Positions 62,056 through 64,000 of a DNA stretch of 64,000 bases are shown here, piece after piece. Location of the stretch: NCBI GenBank assembly GCA_028276405.1, contig JAPYWJ010000003.1, positions 1 through 64,000 on the forward strand. The letters are read 5' to 3'. Position numbers and translations under genes: made by a program. The notes below the pieces were generated by a model, which saw only the letters and a list, made by a program, of their open reading frames with translations, was not told where the DNA came from and searched no databases. Position 1 is the first letter of the stretch; each line of letters opens with the position of its first letter. The DNA comes from Hydrogenobacter sp. (GTDB lineage Bacteria; Aquificota; Aquificia; Aquificales; Aquificaceae).

Positions 62056-62835
62056 TTACCTCACAAATCCTGGCGTTTCTATGATGCCACCGTTGGACTC
62101 GTAAGCCATATAAAGGCTAAGGGCTATGTTAGCCCAATGAAAATGTGGTGGTGGGGTTACCCTGATCTGATTGTAGCATCCTCTTATTCTGTCCTCCATA
62201 GTCCAAAGCTGGTCGTTGGAAAATCTGTAAGCAGGCCAGTGGGTTGCTACCTTGTCCTGCTTGACCCGTGCAAGAGTCTGAAGCCTTATTCTTTGACCTC
62301 CAAAGGTGTCATGGCATATGGCGCAGGAAAAATCCATTTTGCCAACCCTTGCATACCAAAGCTGTTTGCCTTTTTCGTACATCTCCTTTTCCTTGGGATT
62401 TTCTATCTTGACATCCATGGGCATGCCATTGGATAGGGTAGCCACAAAAGTTGCTATGCTTTTGAAGTTAGTGTCGTGCTTTACTTCTTTGACTCCCATA
62501 TACTTTTCCATACAGTACTTTATCCTTGTGTCAAGGTCTGCAACAGCATCCATGTCTTTGTAGTATCTTGGCATATGCGCATAGGAGCCCTTTAGGTATC
62601 TACCATCCTGACCATGACAGCTTGAACAGGATTTACCTGCTGTTCCCATCACTTTGTTGAATAAGTCTCTTCCCTGTTCTGCATAAACATCTCCCGGAAG
62701 TATACCCATCTCCTTAAGAAGCATTTCCTTTTGCTTTTTTACCTCCTCTGCTGGGTTCTCTTGCTGTGCAAGAGCATAAAAAACAACCCCTCCCGCTGCC
62801 CCCATCAATAGGGGTAATAACCATAACCTTCTCAT
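62056..62835 (-). CDS. soxA: Diheme cytochrome SoxA
   Basis: SoxA carries the active site that attaches thiosulfate to SoxY. The 259-residue protein has a signal peptide (RLWLLPLLMGAAGGVVFYALA). The first haem motif is CSSCH at residues 70-74, the second CAICH at 171-175, and Cys220 in DRIRGCYNQIR is in the position of the cysteine persulfide ligand of the active-site haem. Both motifs being present makes this the diheme type, as in Paracoccus. It is followed by soxX 11 bases later. Confidence 0.94.
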   Translation of the reverse strand: MRRLWLLPLLMGAAGGVVFYALAQQENPAEEVKKQKEMLLKEMGILPGDVYAEQGRDLFNKVMGTAGKSCSSCHGQDGRYLKGSYAHMPRYYKDMDAVADLDTRIKYCMEKYMGVKEVKHDTNFKSIATFVATLSNGMPMDVKIENPKEKEMYEKGKQLWYARVGKMDFSCAICHDTFGGQRIRLQTLARVKQDKVATHWPAYRFSNDQLWTMEDRIRGCYNQIRVTPPPHFHWANIALSLYMAYESNGGIIETPGFVR

Positions 62836-62851
62836 ACCTTTACCCTCCTTC

Positions 62852-63187
62852 TTAAACCACTCTTATCTCTGCTGTTTTTTCCCATTTTCCTCCTTTGTTG
62901 TCCTCGTAAGAGATCTTGACTATACCGCTCTCCTCAACTTTTAAAGTTAGCCCTATGAAAGGGTTGGCACTCACACCACCACCCATATCAATAACTGATA
63001 CCGTCTTGTCGTTGAAGAACACTTCAAGCTTTGTCAGGTGATACGCGGGTATAAGCTGTCCCGTCTGAGGGTCCTTTCTGGTGCCAGGCTCCATTGGATG
63101 GGTGATAACCATCTGCACCTTTACTATCTCTCCCTTTTTGGCTTCTTTTGGAACTCTTAGTATTCCAGTTCCTACAGCCATGTTCAA
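62852..63187 (-). CDS. soxZ: Thiosulfate-oxidation carrier partner SoxZ
   Basis: SoxZ pairs with SoxY to form the carrier of sulfur intermediates. The 111-residue protein has the SoxZ pattern: GILRVPKEAKKGEIVKVQMV, THPMEPGTRKDPQTGQLIPA, FFNDKTVSVIDMGGGVSANP and the immunoglobulin-like end KISYEDNKGGKWEKTAEIRV. There is no signal peptide; it is exported with SoxY, which carries the Tat signal. AAGGAGG precedes the ATG. Confidence 0.95.
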   Translation of the reverse strand: MNMAVGTGILRVPKEAKKGEIVKVQMVITHPMEPGTRKDPQTGQLIPAYHLTKLEVFFNDKTVSVIDMGGGVSANPFIGLTLKVEESGIVKISYEDNKGGKWEKTAEIRVV

Positions 63188-63202
63188 CCTCCTTTAAATT
63201 TT

Positions 63203-63649
63203 TTATCCGCAACCACCTACGGTTACCTTTACCTCTTTTGTAGCCATAAGGTAGGAGCCATCCTTTAGTTTTAGTATGGCTCTCACATTGGAAGTCTGAC
63301 CCATCTTTATCCTTGTAGCAAAGTAAACCTTACCGTTCATAGGTGTGAGCTTTACATCCGTTATCCATGGACTTGGGTTGTTATCGACAAAGATCCATAT
63401 GCTATCCACCTTTTCCACAGGAATGTCTGATTCTACCGAAACTGGCACATTAGCGCCAGACTCCGCAATGGTGGGTGCCTGAAGTTTTACATCCGCTGAC
63501 TCTTTGATCTGAGAAAGGGATACGCCAAGCCTCTTTTGTATGTCTTCTTCCAGCTTGGATGCAGCCAAAGAAGTCCTCATAAGACCCGGCACAAAGGTTA
63601 AGCTAGCAACCCCTAAAACCGACAACACCAAAAACCGCCTTCTGTCCAT
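63203..63649 (-). CDS. soxY: Sulfur-carrier protein SoxY
   Basis: SoxY holds the sulfur substrate on a C-terminal cysteine. The 148-residue protein has a Tat signal (DRRRFLVLSVLGVASLTFVPG). The core has GANVPVSVESDIPVEKVDSI and the swinging arm ends VTVGGCG, with the reactive cysteine second to last. The GGCG terminus is diagnostic. It starts the soxY-Z-A-X-B order on the minus strand; AAGGAGG precedes the ATG. It is 61 bases from the thioredoxin gene upstream. Confidence 0.96.
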   Translation of the reverse strand: MDRRRFLVLSVLGVASLTFVPGLMRTSLAASKLEEDIQKRLGVSLSQIKESADVKLQAPTIAESGANVPVSVESDIPVEKVDSIWIFVDNNPSPWITDVKLTPMNGKVYFATRIKMGQTSNVRAILKLKDGSYLMATKEVKVTVGGCG

Positions 63650-63710
63650 GTTTATACCTCCTTAAAAAGTTTTTTTGCTGACAAGCCCTTACTTTGTCTC
63701 CCTGAATTTA

Positions 63711-64000
63711 TCAGCACTTTTTTATGTGGGACCTTTCGCAAGCCATAAAAAGCAATTTTATAAAATCCTCCTTGCTCCTACTTCCAAAGGCTATGCTCAT
63801 AACAGTGTCTTTTTTAGGATCGTAGAAAACAAAAGTGGGTGTGCCAAACACATTAAAACGCTTTGACCAGAGTCTTCCCACCTGTGTGTCCACATTCAAT
63901 GATATAATCACAAATTTATCCATATACTTGGACACCTTTTCATCAGTGAACACAAAGGTCTCCATCTGAAGGCAGTAAGGACAGTGCTCCGAGTGGAAGT
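63711..64000 (-). CDS. Thioredoxin-fold protein (SoxW-like), start beyond window edge
   Basis: The minus-strand frame is open from the window edge to the stop at 63711; an internal ATG at 63965 is not the true start. The residues visible before it read HSEHCPYCLQ, a CPYC redox motif, and later FGTPTFVFYD gives the cis-proline of a thioredoxin fold. CPYC and its position just upstream of soxY suggest a SoxW/SoxS-like periplasmic thioredoxin that keeps SoxY reduced. The N-terminal portion and any signal peptide are missing. Confidence 0.85.
   Translation of the reverse strand, partial: FHSEHCPYCLQMETFVFTDEKVSKYMDKFVIISLNVDTQVGRLWSKRFNVFGTPTFVFYDPKKDTVMSIAFGSRSKEDFIKLLFMACERSHIKKC

Noticed and set aside
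61322-62104. Long plus-strand frame (260 codons) opposite soxX and soxB
   Set aside because: Entirely antisense to well-recognised sox genes, low-complexity hydrophobic composition, no ribosome site.

Overview
The window reads as chromosome of a thermophilic, autotrophic, sulfur-oxidising bacterium of the Aquificaceae (Hydrogenobacter/Thermocrinis/Aquifex relatives). This is inferred from gene content and not tested by comparison. The pointers are a sox thiosulfate-oxidation cluster, the archaeal-type bifunctional fructose-bisphosphate aldolase/phosphatase, branched-polyamine synthase BpsA, a free-standing Trbp111-like tRNA-binding protein, tightly overlapping operons and few intrinsic terminators.

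Layout. 1-1197: the tail of an unknown gene, then gcvT behind a consensus promoter. 1198-2462: a graveyard with a transposase scrap, a frameshifted restriction endonuclease, an inverted-repeat element and another truncated reading frame. 2475-8196: a DUF2229 protein, then an outer-membrane porin, a diheme lipoprotein cytochrome, a flavin-binding exported protein and an 8-helix membrane protein; these four look like an undescribed envelope electron-transfer module. 8117-13494: MATE exporter, moeA, a GT39 glycosyltransferase, a DUF4382 lipoprotein and the Trbp111 homologue. 13498-23887: a long operon rpsF-ssb-rplO-secY-adk-map-infA-rpmJ-rpsM-rpsK-rpsD-rpoA-rplQ, followed by yggT, tlyA and three uncharacterised genes, the last a degenerate receiver/DUF4388/metallo-beta-lactamase protein. 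23877-26913: lepB, tRNA-Gly and an MglA/roadblock/DUF4388 set on the minus strand.

26964-35200 (minus strand): M23 peptidase, prmA, an isochorismatase-like hydrolase, ahcY, a uracil-DNA glycosylase lacking two cluster cysteines, a small secreted cysteine-containing protein, pgsA, a DUF815 ATPase, nadK, gmhA and a double ferritin-like protein. 35253-40295: S41 protease, small kinase, diheme cytochrome with an unusual N-terminal domain, a second porin, and an exported protein with a cysteine-containing C-terminal sorting-type tail. 40332-40923: an insertion-sequence remnant. 40963-46509: hemH, smc and the FBP aldolase/phosphatase. 46570-47474: a PA2779/PA2778 pair. 47444-52493: bpsA, a short flavoprotein and gspN-gspD-gspC. 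52609-56504: a GlpC/HdrD-like iron-sulfur protein behind a perfect sigma-70 promoter, leuB and an exported FlgT-like protein. 56509-64000: midA-like methyltransferase, HIT protein, SoxH-like hydrolase, double DUF302 protein, soxB-X-A-Z-Y and the start-truncated end of a CPYC thioredoxin.

Two patterns run through the window. Several genes have a TATAAT box only 6-8 bases before their ATG and no Shine-Dalgarno sequence, which predicts leaderless mRNAs. Several other promoters are of the extended -10 type (TGnTATAAT). No CRISPR array, rRNA gene or riboswitch was seen.
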